This document shows positions 25,868 to 34,089 of a DNA stretch of 64,000 nucleotides, piece by piece. The translations under genes and the position numbers were made by a program. The notes under the pieces were generated by a model, which saw only the letters and a program-made list of their open reading frames with translations, searched no databases and had not been told where the DNA came from. Within the stretch, counting starts at the first letter, position 1, and every line of letters begins with the position of its first letter. Source of the stretch: Aquincolibacterium sp964606385 (GTDB lineage Bacteria; Omnitrophota; Omnitrophia; Omnitrophales; Aquincolibacteriaceae); NCBI GenBank assembly GCA_964606385.1, contig CAZSFZ010000004.1, positions 67,893 through 131,892 on the forward strand, in the 5' to 3' direction.

Positions 25868-26986
25868 ATGCCTGATTATCCGAGAATCCTTGAAAAACGC
25901 CTGAATGGCGAACGCCTTTCTCCGGAGGAGGGGCAGGAGCTTTATGGCTGCGATCTTTTAACGCTGGGTCAGGCCGCCCAAAAGCTTACCCGGCGGCTCA
26001 TGCCAAATGCGGTGACCTTTGTCGTGGACCGCAATATCAGTTATACAAATGTTTGCACGATCGGCTGCGATTTCTGCGCCTTTCATTGTTCTCCCGACGC
26101 TCCTGAGGCCTATGTGCTATCCCGGGATCAAATTCTTGAGAAAGTCCGTGAGCTGGCCGAACTCGGGGGGACCCAGGTCCTGATCCAGGGCGGCATCCAT
26201 CCGGATCTTGGTCTCGATGACTATCTTGATGTGGTCGGGGCCATTCATCAAAAATTCCCAAAGATCCACATTCATTCGTTTTCCGCGATCGAGATGGATG
26301 TGCTCGCGAAAAAAAGCGGCATTTCTTTACCCGAGCTTTTCCGGAGGTTCAAAGAGGCAGGCCTTAGTTCTCTGCCGGGAGGCGGAGCGGAGATCCTGGT
26401 GGAACGGGTCCGGAAACGGATCAGTCCCGCAAAGATATCCTCCGAGCGATGGCTGGAGGTCATGAGGACGGCGCATGAGGCGGGGCTGAAGTCGACGGCC
26501 ACCATGGTATTCGGGCATGTCGAAACCAAAGAAGAACGCATCACGCATCTGGTCCGGCTGCGTGCATTGCAGGATGAAACGAAGGGCTTCCGGGCGTTCA
26601 TTCCCTGGAGCTTCGTCCCACCCAAAAATACCTCCGAGGTGAAATCGGGTGAGCGGCACGCCACACCCCGGGGGTGGAGTATGGCGGGGCTGTCTTCCGT
26701 CGGGGGCGATGATTATCTCAAAACCGTGGCGATCTCAAGGCTCATGCTCGACAATATCGAACACATCCAAAGCGGCTGGCTGACCGAGGGGATGAAGCTC
26801 GGGCAGATCGCGCTTGCGTTCGGCTGCGATGACATGGGCGGGACATTGATCGAAGATAAGGTGTTGGAGCCGACCGGCATCAAGGTCCGCACGCGCCGGG
26901 AAGACCTGATCCGGCTGATCCGGGATGCGGGTTTTATTCCGGTCCAGCGGGATACCCACTATAACAAGGTCAGGATCTGCGGATGA
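25868..26986 (+). CDS. mqnC: Cyclic dehypoxanthinyl futalosine synthase (radical SAM)
   Basis: Radical SAM enzyme of the futalosine pathway. The 4Fe-4S cysteines are in ISYTNVCTIGCDFCAFHC near residue 57; ILIQGG-type VLIQGGIHPDLGLDDY follows; C-terminal CDDMGGTLIEDKV is typical of MqnC. The alternative, MqnE, is less likely given CAFHCSPDAPEAYVLS. Between IPWSFVPPKNT and GGDDYLKTVAISR it has roughly 15-20 extra residues, whose DNA shows ACCTCCGAGGTG, also present in ubiX, and an imperfect CCAC-CCCC/GGGG-GTGG dyad. Confidence 0.9.
   Translation: MPDYPRILEKRLNGERLSPEEGQELYGCDLLTLGQAAQKLTRRLMPNAVTFVVDRNISYTNVCTIGCDFCAFHCSPDAPEAYVLSRDQILEKVRELAELGGTQVLIQGGIHPDLGLDDYLDVVGAIHQKFPKIHIHSFSAIEMDVLAKKSGISLPELFRRFKEAGLSSLPGGGAEILVERVRKRISPAKISSERWLEVMRTAHEAGLKSTATMVFGHVETKEERITHLVRLRALQDETKGFRAFIPWSFVPPKNTSEVKSGERHATPRGWSMAGLSSVGGDDYLKTVAISRLMLDNIEHIQSGWLTEGMKLGQIALAFGCDDMGGTLIEDKVLEPTGIKVRTRREDLIRLIRDAGFIPVQRDTHYNKVRICG
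26630..26686 (+). repeat. Palindrome-containing insert inside mqnC
   Basis: ACCTCCGAGGTG at 26630-26641 repeats the ubiX arm sequence. Downstream, CCACACCCC/GGGGGTGG forms an imperfect dyad. The segment is in frame and falls in a loop region between conserved MqnC blocks. Confidence 0.45.
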
Positions 26987-27477
26987 AGATCACGGCTGTA
27001 TCGGGTCCTGAAGCGATTGAGAGGGTCTCGCGCCTGGCGGGGGAGATATGGCCGGAACACTATGCGCCGATCGTGGGGCCTGATCAGGTCGCGTATATGC
27101 TTCAAAAGTTCCAGACACCGGAGGCGATCGCCGCGAGTATCGAGGACGGCACGCTTTATTATCTTGTTCAGATCCGCGGCAAGGATGCGGGATACCTCGC
27201 GGTCCGCGCCCAAAAAGATCAGGACGAATTATTCTTGAGCAAGATCTACCTGAGAGCGGATGAGCGGGGCGAAGGTTTCGGCCGCCGGATGCTGGATTTT
27301 GCGGAAACGCTCGCCGGGAAAATGAACCTGTCAAAGATCGGCCTGAAGGTCCATAAAAAGAACCCCAGCGTACGGATCTATGAGAAAATGGGTTTTAGGA
27401 TCACCGAACCGGTCACCCAGGATATCGGGGGCGGGTTCATCCTTGATGATTTTAAAATGGAGAAGATCCTTTCATGA
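26983..27477 (+). CDS. GNAT family N-acetyltransferase
   Basis: 164 residues. The acetyl-CoA-binding motif A appears as LRADERGEGFGRRMLDFAE (R/Q-x-x-G-x-G/A variant) preceded by the strand LSKIYL, and VHKKNPSVRIYEKMGF is the usual C-terminal GNAT element. Substrate cannot be read. It overlaps mqnC (4 nt) and the next methyltransferase gene (4 nt), so it is translated with the menaquinone operon. Confidence 0.87.
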   Translation: MKITAVSGPEAIERVSRLAGEIWPEHYAPIVGPDQVAYMLQKFQTPEAIAASIEDGTLYYLVQIRGKDAGYLAVRAQKDQDELFLSKIYLRADERGEGFGRRMLDFAETLAGKMNLSKIGLKVHKKNPSVRIYEKMGFRITEPVTQDIGGGFILDDFKMEKILS

Positions 27478-28184
27478 CAGAGCGGAATTATATTTCTCCC
27501 GATAAAAAATTTATCCGGGACGCTTTTGATTCGATCACGCCGCGTTATGATCAGTTGAACCAGATCCTGAGTTTCGGGATGTCGGAGGCATGGCGCAAGA
27601 AATCCGCCAAGATCATTCTCGCCGATCCCGGTTTTTCTCCCAAAACGATCCTCGATCTCGGTTGCGGGACGGGGAAGTTCCTGGATTGTTTCCTGCGAAG
27701 CAGGTCCTGGGAAAACGCGACCGGGGTGGATTTTTCGGTCTCCATGCTTCAAAAAGCGCGCGAGACGGTCCGGGGGAATGTCCTGTGGCTTCAGGAAGAT
27801 TTTGAAAGCCTGCCATTCCTTGAATCGAGTTTTGATCTCGTGATCTCAGGGTTCACGCTCCGCAGTGTTCAGAAGCTTCCCGAATTCCTGACGGGTGTTC
27901 ACCGTGTCCTGACCCCGGGTGGGAAGGCGGCATTTCTCGACCTGACAAGACCCAGGAATTTTTGGATCCGGCTCTTTTTTTATCCTTATGTGAAATTCAT
28001 CCTACCGTTCTTAGGTTGGCTTATCTCGGGTCAGCTGAAGGCCTATGGCTTTCTTTCGGGATCCGTCCGGCAATTCCAGCCTCCGGAAGAAACGGTCAAG
28101 GCGATGCAGGCGGCCGGATTCAGGGACCTTACGACTAAAAGCTTTGCTTTTGGGTCCGCTACGCTTATCATAGGGCGAAAATAA
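27474..28184 (+). CDS. ubiE: Demethylmenaquinone methyltransferase
   Basis: MenG/UbiE-type SAM methyltransferase, last step of menaquinone synthesis. N-terminal FDSITPRYDQLNQILSFGMSEAWRK, SAM motif I ILDLGCGTGKFLD near residue 60, VDFSVSMLQKAR, and motif FTLRSVQKLPEFLTGVHRVLTPGG. It closes the mqn operon together with the genes upstream; mqnB, mqnD and mqnE are not in the window. Confidence 0.9.
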   Translation: MTERNYISPDKKFIRDAFDSITPRYDQLNQILSFGMSEAWRKKSAKIILADPGFSPKTILDLGCGTGKFLDCFLRSRSWENATGVDFSVSMLQKARETVRGNVLWLQEDFESLPFLESSFDLVISGFTLRSVQKLPEFLTGVHRVLTPGGKAAFLDLTRPRNFWIRLFFYPYVKFILPFLGWLISGQLKAYGFLSGSVRQFQPPEETVKAMQAAGFRDLTTKSFAFGSATLIIGRK

Positions 28185-28192
28185 CCCCGAAC

Positions 28193-28651
28193 ATGACGAC
28201 TCCAGACGAAAAAATCACACAATTGGGACTGTCTTTGCCCCCCGCGCCGAAACCTTTGGGGATCTATAAGCCATTCGTGGTTTCAGGAAAACTGGCATTC
28301 CTGAGCGGCCAGATCTCCAAAGACGCCGACGGCAAGGTTTTGACTGGGAAGGTTGGGAAAGAACTTTCCTTGGACCAAGGAAAGGCGGCGGCGAGACTTG
28401 CGGCGCTCAATGCCTTGAGCATCATGAAGCACTTGATCGGTTTTGAAAAGATCGAACGGGTCGTCAAAATGACGGGTTTTGTGAATGCCGCGCCTGATTT
28501 TTATGAGATCCCCGCGGTAGTCAATGGAGCCTCGGAACTATTGGCGGAGGTTTTCGGGGAAGCGGGGTCTCATGCACGGTCGGCCGTTGGGATGGCCAGC
28601 CTTCCGATGAACGCCGCGGTCGAGATCGAGCTTGTCGTAGAACTCAAATAA
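28193..28651 (+). CDS. RidA/YjgF-family protein
   Basis: 152 residues, YER057c/YjgF family. Conserved FLSGQISKDADG, the long helix with AALNALSIMKHLIG, and the signature HARSAVGMASLPMNAAVEIE containing the Arg needed for imine hydrolysis in RidA. Likely removes reactive enamine/imine intermediates; some subgroups have other roles. It starts 8 nt after ubiE. Confidence 0.9.
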   Translation: MTTPDEKITQLGLSLPPAPKPLGIYKPFVVSGKLAFLSGQISKDADGKVLTGKVGKELSLDQGKAAARLAALNALSIMKHLIGFEKIERVVKMTGFVNAAPDFYEIPAVVNGASELLAEVFGEAGSHARSAVGMASLPMNAAVEIELVVELK

Positions 28652-28665
28652 CAGAAAGGTCTTTC

Positions 28666-29550
28666 GTGAAAGGTTTTTTAAAATTCATTGCGATCTTTGG
28701 GGCGATCTTGATCCTGAGCGCGGCTTTGGCGCCGCTTTTTTACTATTTTTTCCAGACATTCCATCCCTACAAATTCGAGCGGATCTTCCAACGGATCGTG
28801 ATGATCCTCTCTCTTGTCGCGGTCGCCTTTTTCGTCCGGGTCAAAAAAGAAACCCTCGTAAGCTACGGGATCCTCTGGAAGCCGCAAAGCCTTGGGCTTC
28901 TTTTGAAGGGATTCCTGCTCGGCATGCTCGTCTTGGGAACGGTGGGAGTGCTCCGGGTGATCTTCGGCAAAGCGGTTTTTGATCCCGACACTTTTACCGT
29001 ATGGCAATGGGCCGGGAAATTCTTTGCGGCGCTGGCGACCGGCCTTTTGATCGGGGTCATGGAAGAGTTCTTCTTCCGGGGTTTTATTTTCCGCTCGCTC
29101 ATGCATCTCCTGAAGAACCGCGTGTTCCTGAGCGTTCTCATTACGACTTCGTTCTACGCGATCATTCATTTCATCGGGATGAAAAAGATCTTTGTCGATT
29201 CCACCCCGGATTTCATCGATGGCCTGCGACTGATCGGCGCGCCTTTTCTCTCGCTCGCGCAATGGCCGCAATTTTGGCCGGAGGCGGTCGGTCTTTTCAT
29301 GTTCGGCCTGGCCCTGAACGGCGCCGCCTACAAAAGCGGCTCTCTTTATCCGTCGATCGGGCTCCACGCGGGTTGTGTTTTTTTTGTGAAGCTTGACGAT
29401 TCCTTTCTTCAGTTCCATTCTGACCGGACTTTTTTCTGGGGCTCCAAGATCCTCTATGACGGTCTCATGGGATGGCTCTTTTTGGGATTGATGGCGCTCA
29501 TCCTGTGGACGATGCTCAAACCCTCCGGGTCTTCGGCTCCCCAAGGCTAG
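28666..29550 (+). CDS. CPBP-family intramembrane metalloprotease
   Basis: 294 residues with about eight hydrophobic segments. The Abi/CPBP motifs are intact: GVMEEFFFRGFIF (EExxxR), FYAIIHF and GLHAGCVF. Such proteases cleave prenylated or membrane peptides in some organisms; the substrate here is unknown. GTG start 28666. The next gene begins 2 nt after its stop. Confidence 0.9.
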   Translation: MKGFLKFIAIFGAILILSAALAPLFYYFFQTFHPYKFERIFQRIVMILSLVAVAFFVRVKKETLVSYGILWKPQSLGLLLKGFLLGMLVLGTVGVLRVIFGKAVFDPDTFTVWQWAGKFFAALATGLLIGVMEEFFFRGFIFRSLMHLLKNRVFLSVLITTSFYAIIHFIGMKKIFVDSTPDFIDGLRLIGAPFLSLAQWPQFWPEAVGLFMFGLALNGAAYKSGSLYPSIGLHAGCVFFVKLDDSFLQFHSDRTFFWGSKILYDGLMGWLFLGLMALILWTMLKPSGSSAPQG

Positions 29551-29552
29551 CC

Positions 29553-30593
29553 GTGACCACTTTCAACAAGATCACCCGCGAGAAGATCCTCGAGTGCCTG
29601 AAAGGCGTTCAAGAGCCTGTGCTCAAGGATGACATTATCTCCCTGGGGCTTGTGCGCGAGATCGAGATCGATAAGAACCGTGCTTTTATTCATCTGGAAT
29701 CCTCGCTTGAGGATCCGGAGCTTGTCGAGAGGTTACGCCAGGCGATCTTGGATACCGTGCGCGCCGCCGGGGCCAGTGAATGCGATGTTCATTTTTCGGG
29801 GCCATCTGAAAAGCAGAATGATAAATCGAAATGCGGCGTGAGCGCTTCCGCGATCCAGCCGATCCCCGGGGTGAAGCACGTGATCGCCGTCGCGAGCGGG
29901 AAGGGCGGTGTCGGAAAATCGACCGTGGCCGTGAATCTGGCGCTTGCTTTAAAACAGCTGGGCGCCAGGGTGGGTTTGATGGACGCGGATATCTATGGCC
30001 CGAATATTCCCATCATGCTGGGGATCTCGCCGGACAAGCGTCCTGGCGGGGATGTCCAAGCGAAGATCCTGCCGCTTGAGGCGCATGGCGTGAAAGCGAT
30101 CTCGATCGGATTTTTTACGAACCCCGAACAGCCGGTGATCTGGCGCGGGCCCATGCTTCACAAGACAATGGAGCAGTTCCTGCACCGGGTCGATTGGGGA
30201 GAGCTTGATTATCTTGTGGTGGACCTACCGCCAGGGACGGGGGATGTGCAGCTTTCCCTTTCGCAATGGGTCCATTTGTCGGGCGCGGTGGTGGTGACCA
30301 CGCCGCAGGAAGTGGCTTTAAGCGATGTGCGGAAAGCCGTGAACATGTTCCGTCAGTTGGAAGTTTCGATCCTGGGCGTTGTGGAAAATATGACCGGTGC
30401 GATCTTTGGGCGCGGCGGCGGAGAAAAGATGGCGGAAGTATTCCAGATCCCTTTTCTCGGGGATATTCCTCTCGAGGCGCAAGTGCGGGAATGCGGGGAT
30501 TCGGGGCTTCCGGTCGTGGCGGGGTATCCCAAAAGTTCTGTCAGTGAAAAGTTCGTGAAGATCGCGGAAGCGGTCCGTAAAGTCTTAAAATAA
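29553..30593 (+). CDS. Mrp/ApbC-type Fe-S cluster carrier ATPase
   Basis: 346 residues. N-terminal MIP18-like domain (residues 1-75, ILECLKGVQEP), then a deviant Walker A P-loop in VASGKGGVGKSTVAVNLA near residue 115, DADIYGPNIP and DLPPGTGD. The usual C-terminal segment with a CxxC pair is shortened to ENMTGAIFGRGGGEK, with no CxxC. Some Mrp proteins share this shorter form; whether it still carries a bridging cluster is unclear. GTG 29553 follows the CPBP stop by 2 nt. Confidence 0.9.
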   Translation: MTTFNKITREKILECLKGVQEPVLKDDIISLGLVREIEIDKNRAFIHLESSLEDPELVERLRQAILDTVRAAGASECDVHFSGPSEKQNDKSKCGVSASAIQPIPGVKHVIAVASGKGGVGKSTVAVNLALALKQLGARVGLMDADIYGPNIPIMLGISPDKRPGGDVQAKILPLEAHGVKAISIGFFTNPEQPVIWRGPMLHKTMEQFLHRVDWGELDYLVVDLPPGTGDVQLSLSQWVHLSGAVVVTTPQEVALSDVRKAVNMFRQLEVSILGVVENMTGAIFGRGGGEKMAEVFQIPFLGDIPLEAQVRECGDSGLPVVAGYPKSSVSEKFVKIAEAVRKVLK

Positions 30594-30608
30594 AATCTCG
30601 AGGATCCC

Positions 30609-31199
30609 ATGAAAAAACAAAAGAATTCGCAGGGTGAGGATAAATTTGAAGGATTGGTCCGGGACATGCTCAGGCTTTTGGGCGAGGATCCCAAACGTGA
30701 GGGCCTGCAAAGGACCCCAGTGCGCGTCGCAAAGTCGCTTCGGTACCTGACCCAGGGCTATCAGAATGATGCCAAGGAGATCCTGGCTCACGCGGTCTTC
30801 AAGGAGCCTTACGATGAAATGGTGATCGTGAAGGATGTCGAGATCTTCTCACTCTGTGAACACCACCTGCTGCCTTTTTATGGTAAAGCCCATGTTGCTT
30901 ATATTCCCAACGGAAAGATCATCGGGCTTTCCAAGATCCCGCGCCTTGTCGAGGTGTTCTCGAGGAGGCTTCAGGTCCAGGAACGGCTTACGACCCAGAT
31001 CGCGGAATGCCTGATGGATGCCTTAAAACCCAAGGGGGTGGCGGTCGTGATCGAGGCGCTGCATCTTTGCATGTCCATGCGCGGCGTCAAAAAAGCCGAC
31101 GCTTATACCATCACGAGCTCCATGCTTGGAGCCTTCCGCAGGGACGCCCGCTCCCGAAGTGAGTTCTTGAGCCTGATCCGGCTGAAAAGGGAAGAGTAA
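30609..31199 (+). CDS. folE: GTP cyclohydrolase I
   Basis: First step of folate/pterin synthesis. Zinc ligands in SLCEHHLLPFYGK near residue 82 and HLCMSMRGVKK near 153; the central IGLSKIPRLVEVFSRRLQVQERLT is a family hallmark. 196 aa, normal length. It converges on lpxD; heptamer locus D lies between. Confidence 0.95.
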   Translation: MKKQKNSQGEDKFEGLVRDMLRLLGEDPKREGLQRTPVRVAKSLRYLTQGYQNDAKEILAHAVFKEPYDEMVIVKDVEIFSLCEHHLLPFYGKAHVAYIPNGKIIGLSKIPRLVEVFSRRLQVQERLTTQIAECLMDALKPKGVAVVIEALHLCMSMRGVKKADAYTITSSMLGAFRRDARSRSEFLSLIRLKREE

Positions 31200-31206
31200 A
31201 TATCAG

Positions 31207-31257
31207 TGCCACGGGCGCACGGGCCAAGGTCCACGACGTGGTGCGTGGATCGCGGGG
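31207..31257. repeat. Heptamer-word inverted repeat, locus D
   Basis: Left half 31207-31235 has words ending CCACG or CACG (TGCCACG, GTCCACG; one unit is 8 nt). Right half 31237-31257 has CGTGGTG, CGTGGAT and CGCGGGG. It lies between convergent folE and lpxD, where it could end transcription from both sides. Locus E uses the same word. Confidence 0.75.
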
Positions 31258-31264
31258 AGGATCT

Positions 31265-32308
31265 TTAGGAAGTTTTTTCTAGTTTCTTTTCCAATTCCGC
31301 GACTTTTTTCTTGAGAGCGCGGACATCCTCGAGGGTTTCCGCGGCGCGAAGCTGGGCGCCGATCTGGCGGCGGGCTTCGGCGTAAGGGCGCGCGGGCTGA
31401 CCGAAGACGATCTGCTTGCCGGGGACTTTCTTGTTGGAAGGGAATCCGGCGCCGGCTCCGACCATGGTCCAGTCGCCGATCTCCACGTGATCTCCTACCC
31501 CGACACTGCCGCCCATCGTGACGTGGGAACCGATCTTGCAGCTTCCCGAAATGCCGGTTTGAGCCGAAATGACCGTGTGAGGTCCCAACACGACATTGTG
31601 GGCGATCTGCACGAGGTTGTCGATCTTGCAGCCTTTGCCGATACGCGTGGAGCCGATCGCCGCGCGATCCACCGTGACACAGGCGCCGATCTCCACATCA
31701 TCTTCGATCACGACGTTACCGATCTGAGGGAGCTTTTCATGCGCGGCCGGTGTCGCGACATAACCGAAACCATCCGCTCCGATGACCGAACCTGCGTGAA
31801 TGATGACCTTCGCACCCAACTCACAGTTCTCATAGAGCGTCACATTCGGGTGGATCACGGAATCCGCGCCGATCTTGACGTTCTCACCGATGAAGACATG
31901 CGAACAAAGGACCGTGTTGTCGCCGATCACGGCATTTTCACCGATCGTGACAAAAGGTTCGACCGTAACGTTCTTGCCGAGTTTTGCCGTTTTGGCGATG
32001 GAGGCTTGAGGGGAGACCGTCCCCGGGAATTTCCGGGCAGGGAAGAGCTCCCGGAGGATCTGCGCCCAGGCCCGCTTGGGGTACTCGACCTGAATAAGGA
32101 CTTTGGAAGATTTCGCGATCTGCTTGGGGACGATCATGCAGGCGATCTCGGAGGATTCAAGGGCATTGAAGCCGCGTTCGTCCTGCACAAATGAAATATG
32201 CCCTTTGAGCGGGTTTTCGAAGTTCGTAATACCTTCGATCACCATGGAGGCATTCCCGATCACCGTACCGCCGATAAGGTCCGCGAATTCCTGAACAGTT
32301 TTTTTCAT
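31265..32308 (-). CDS. lpxD: UDP-3-O-acylglucosamine N-acyltransferase
   Basis: Third step of lipid A synthesis; its presence indicates a lipopolysaccharide-type outer membrane. N-terminal uridine-binding domain, then a left-handed beta-helix of hexapeptide repeats (residues about 100-300) with catalytic His in VQIAHNVVLG, and a C-terminal helical tail (LKKKVAELEKKLEKT). 347 aa, normal. It is on the opposite strand to its neighbours with its own promoter. Confidence 0.95.
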   Translation of the reverse strand: MKKTVQEFADLIGGTVIGNASMVIEGITNFENPLKGHISFVQDERGFNALESSEIACMIVPKQIAKSSKVLIQVEYPKRAWAQILRELFPARKFPGTVSPQASIAKTAKLGKNVTVEPFVTIGENAVIGDNTVLCSHVFIGENVKIGADSVIHPNVTLYENCELGAKVIIHAGSVIGADGFGYVATPAAHEKLPQIGNVVIEDDVEIGACVTVDRAAIGSTRIGKGCKIDNLVQIAHNVVLGPHTVISAQTGISGSCKIGSHVTMGGSVGVGDHVEIGDWTMVGAGAGFPSNKKVPGKQIVFGQPARPYAEARRQIGAQLRAAETLEDVRALKKKVAELEKKLEKTS

Positions 32309-32317
32309 AGGGGAGCA

Positions 32318-32346
32318 AGTATAACAAGAAGAACAGACGTCTTCAA
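32318..32346 (-). promoter_or_regulatory. Promoter for lpxD
   Basis: Read on the minus strand: TTGAAG (32341-32346) and TATACT (32318-32323) with a 17-nt spacer, ending 9 nt before the lpxD start codon. The Shine-Dalgarno (CTCCCCT on plus = AGGGGAG on minus) lies at about 32309-32315. Confidence 0.65.
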
Positions 32347-32380
32347 AATGAATTTTATATAAAGAGTTATGGTTTTAATC

Positions 32381-32386
32381 TATAAT
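32381..32386 (+). promoter_or_regulatory. Candidate -10 box for the small membrane protein gene
   Basis: TATAAT, with only a poor -35 upstream in an AT-rich stretch, about 41 nt before the start codon. Divergent to the lpxD promoter. Confidence 0.4.
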
Positions 32387-32427
32387 TCAAATCGTCTTTA
32401 ACAATATTTAAATCGGAGGAAATTGAA

Positions 32428-32700
32428 ATGACCAAAGAACAGATTAACTATCTGCTGGCGCTCGCAACGCTTTTTGTCGTCTGGCTTTATTTCAATACTT
32501 TTTATGCTAATGCAGCAAAGAGGGGGTATAGTGGGAATCCTCTTGCTGGATTAAAAGCCGTTGTCGCTAAAGCTCCTAATGCTCCTGTCTTTCCCAAAAT
32601 TCCTGAGGCACCTTTCACGAAGATATCCCAAGTCAATAGAGCTGACGCGCCAGCGTCTGCAATCCCCGTGATGCCAGCCGGCGACGCGGATAAAAGCTAG
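32428..32700 (+). CDS. Small single-pass membrane protein, unknown
   Basis: 90 residues. One hydrophobic segment (residues 8-27), then a short basic region and a Pro/Ala-rich tail (KAPNAPVFPKIPEAPFTK). A strong Shine-Dalgarno, CGGAGG, lies about 10 nt ahead. Lower GC than its neighbours. I recognise no family. The coding case rests on the ribosome site, -10 box and clean topology. Confidence 0.7.
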   Translation: MTKEQINYLLALATLFVVWLYFNTFYANAAKRGYSGNPLAGLKAVVAKAPNAPVFPKIPEAPFTKISQVNRADAPASAIPVMPAGDADKS

Positions 32701-32751
32701 TTTCTTTTTTAACGTTGATTTATGAAGGGACCCAAAGAAGTTAAAAAGCGG

Positions 32752-32775
32752 CAGGCTGGATTTTCGGCCTGTTTT
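32752..32775. terminator. Candidate bidirectional terminator
   Basis: CAGGC (32752-32756) and GCCTG (32767-32771) with a 10-nt loop. TTTT follows on plus, and a plus-strand AAAAA run at 32743-32747 gives T-rich sequence on minus. It sits between the convergent small-protein and SurA_N-like genes. Confidence 0.5.
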
Positions 32776-32776
32776 G

Positions 32777-33451
32777 CTAAGGGTTGTTTTCTTCCGGAGA
32801 ATCGGAGTTAGAAGGTTCTTCCTGGGGAGCTTCGGGAAGGGCAAGATAATCTTCCAGATTGGCGCGGTTGTTCACGTCACTCGTCCACGTCATGAAATCG
32901 AGTCGTTGTTTTTCGGCCGCCTCTTCCTTGGCCTTTGTGTCCGTCAGTTGGTCGTAGCCCGGAGGGACAAAACTCGCGATCTGGATGCGTAAGAGTTTCT
33001 GGATGCGCATGAACTCCCGGAGCCCTTCCTCGAATTCCCGCGGGGAGATGTGCAGGGTCCGGGTAAGCCAGATCTTGTACTGTTCTTCGTTCGCGTTGAC
33101 CAATCCCTGGTCCTTCAGGATCTTGGCGATCTCTTTCTGGACCTCGTCATCCGAGATCTTGATGCCTTTCCGTTTGGCTTCACGCGAGTAGATGATGTTT
33201 TGCCACGTGTAATCACGCAAGATCTCGGGGTCGTCAGCCGCTTTTTCGGTGGGCATGAAAAGCTGCGTGGAGCGGTAGAATTGGTTGTATTCCTGGAATG
33301 TGACCGGCTTGCCGAAGGCCTTGCCCGCGTATCGGCCGTCCTTCTTGTTCGTGACCAGGTCCACAATCGAGCCAGCCCCAAAGAGAAGGGCAAGCGCCAC
33401 GACCGTGATCCAGACAATGGCTTTTGTGTTGCTGCGTAGCACCTTGAGCAT
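32777..33451 (-). CDS. SurA_N/PpiD-like periplasmic protein without PPIase domain
   Basis: 224 residues from ATG 33451 (MLKVLRSNTKAIVWITVV); the frame is open further upstream, but that extension is AT-rich and lacks a good start. One membrane segment (residues 10-30) anchors a periplasmic domain. The helical part (YTWQNIIYSREAKRKGIKISDDEVQKEI) matches the chaperone-like N-domain of SurA/PpiD. No parvulin domain follows; the protein ends in an acidic Pro-rich tail. Likely a membrane-tethered holdase; function inferred only. Confidence 0.75.
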   Translation of the reverse strand: MLKVLRSNTKAIVWITVVALALLFGAGSIVDLVTNKKDGRYAGKAFGKPVTFQEYNQFYRSTQLFMPTEKAADDPEILRDYTWQNIIYSREAKRKGIKISDDEVQKEIAKILKDQGLVNANEEQYKIWLTRTLHISPREFEEGLREFMRIQKLLRIQIASFVPPGYDQLTDTKAKEEAAEKQRLDFMTWTSDVNNRANLEDYLALPEAPQEEPSNSDSPEENNP

Positions 33452-33571
33452 AACTGCGGATACTGTAGCATAAGAAAAAATGCGGAGAAAGTAAAAATAT
33501 GTAGAAAGTATGCGAAAAAAGTGCCGAAAACAACTTAGTATGTATTTCCATAGCAACTTTCGATAAAACTA

Positions 33572-33600
33572 TTGAAATGGTCTTGGGGGCCATATATCAT
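33572..33600 (+). promoter_or_regulatory. Candidate promoter for the pilin cluster
   Basis: TTGAAA at 33572-33577 and TATCAT at 33595-33600, 17-nt spacer. Transcription would begin about 33607, at the ATG of the first pilin-like gene, which has no Shine-Dalgarno. Confidence 0.5.
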
Positions 33601-33606
33601 TACTGT

Positions 33607-34089
33607 ATGAACGCTAAAGGGTTATCGCTTGTCGAGATCGTTGCGAGCATCGTCGTTTTGTCAGTCATTGCCCTCGGAGCCACAGCGACAGTTACGGTAG
33701 TGAATAGTGATCAGGTTCGGATGGCCGGGGGCAGCACCCTTGAACTTCAGGCGCTCAGTTTCGCGCGACAAACGATTGAAGAGCTTCGAAACGATGTGAG
33801 GGGCACGACTGAAGAGATGTGGTATGCGAACAATTCCACGGCTTGGAGTTTGGCCGATAATAGTTACGCGATACCGTGCACTTCAGCTCTTGGTCAACCA
33901 TGCGGAGTGGGGACATGGTATACCCCCCAGGGTGCTGGATTTGTGAACGGGCTTCCCCCGGGCAACCTCGCGACTCGCGGAGGCCGGAGGCGTTATCTTG
34001 TACAAGATATGTCTACCGGGGTCGGTACTGCCGGCATGGACGTTGCATATAAACGAATCATAGTGCAGGTGGACCAATGGGCCGATTGA
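33607..34089 (+). CDS. Prepilin-like protein (PilV/GspI type)
   Basis: 160 residues. Type IV prepilin leader MNAKG, then LSLVEIVASIVVLSVIAL: cleavage after Gly5 leaves Glu at +5 of a hydrophobic helix. The rest is a small globular domain with two nearby cysteines (IPCTSALGQPCG). An in-frame ATG at 33577 exists but has no ribosome site and gives a less typical leader. Overlaps the next prepilin gene by 13 nt. Probably a minor (initiation-complex) subunit. Confidence 0.85.
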   Translation: MNAKGLSLVEIVASIVVLSVIALGATATVTVVNSDQVRMAGGSTLELQALSFARQTIEELRNDVRGTTEEMWYANNSTAWSLADNSYAIPCTSALGQPCGVGTWYTPQGAGFVNGLPPGNLATRGGRRRYLVQDMSTGVGTAGMDVAYKRIIVQVDQWAD

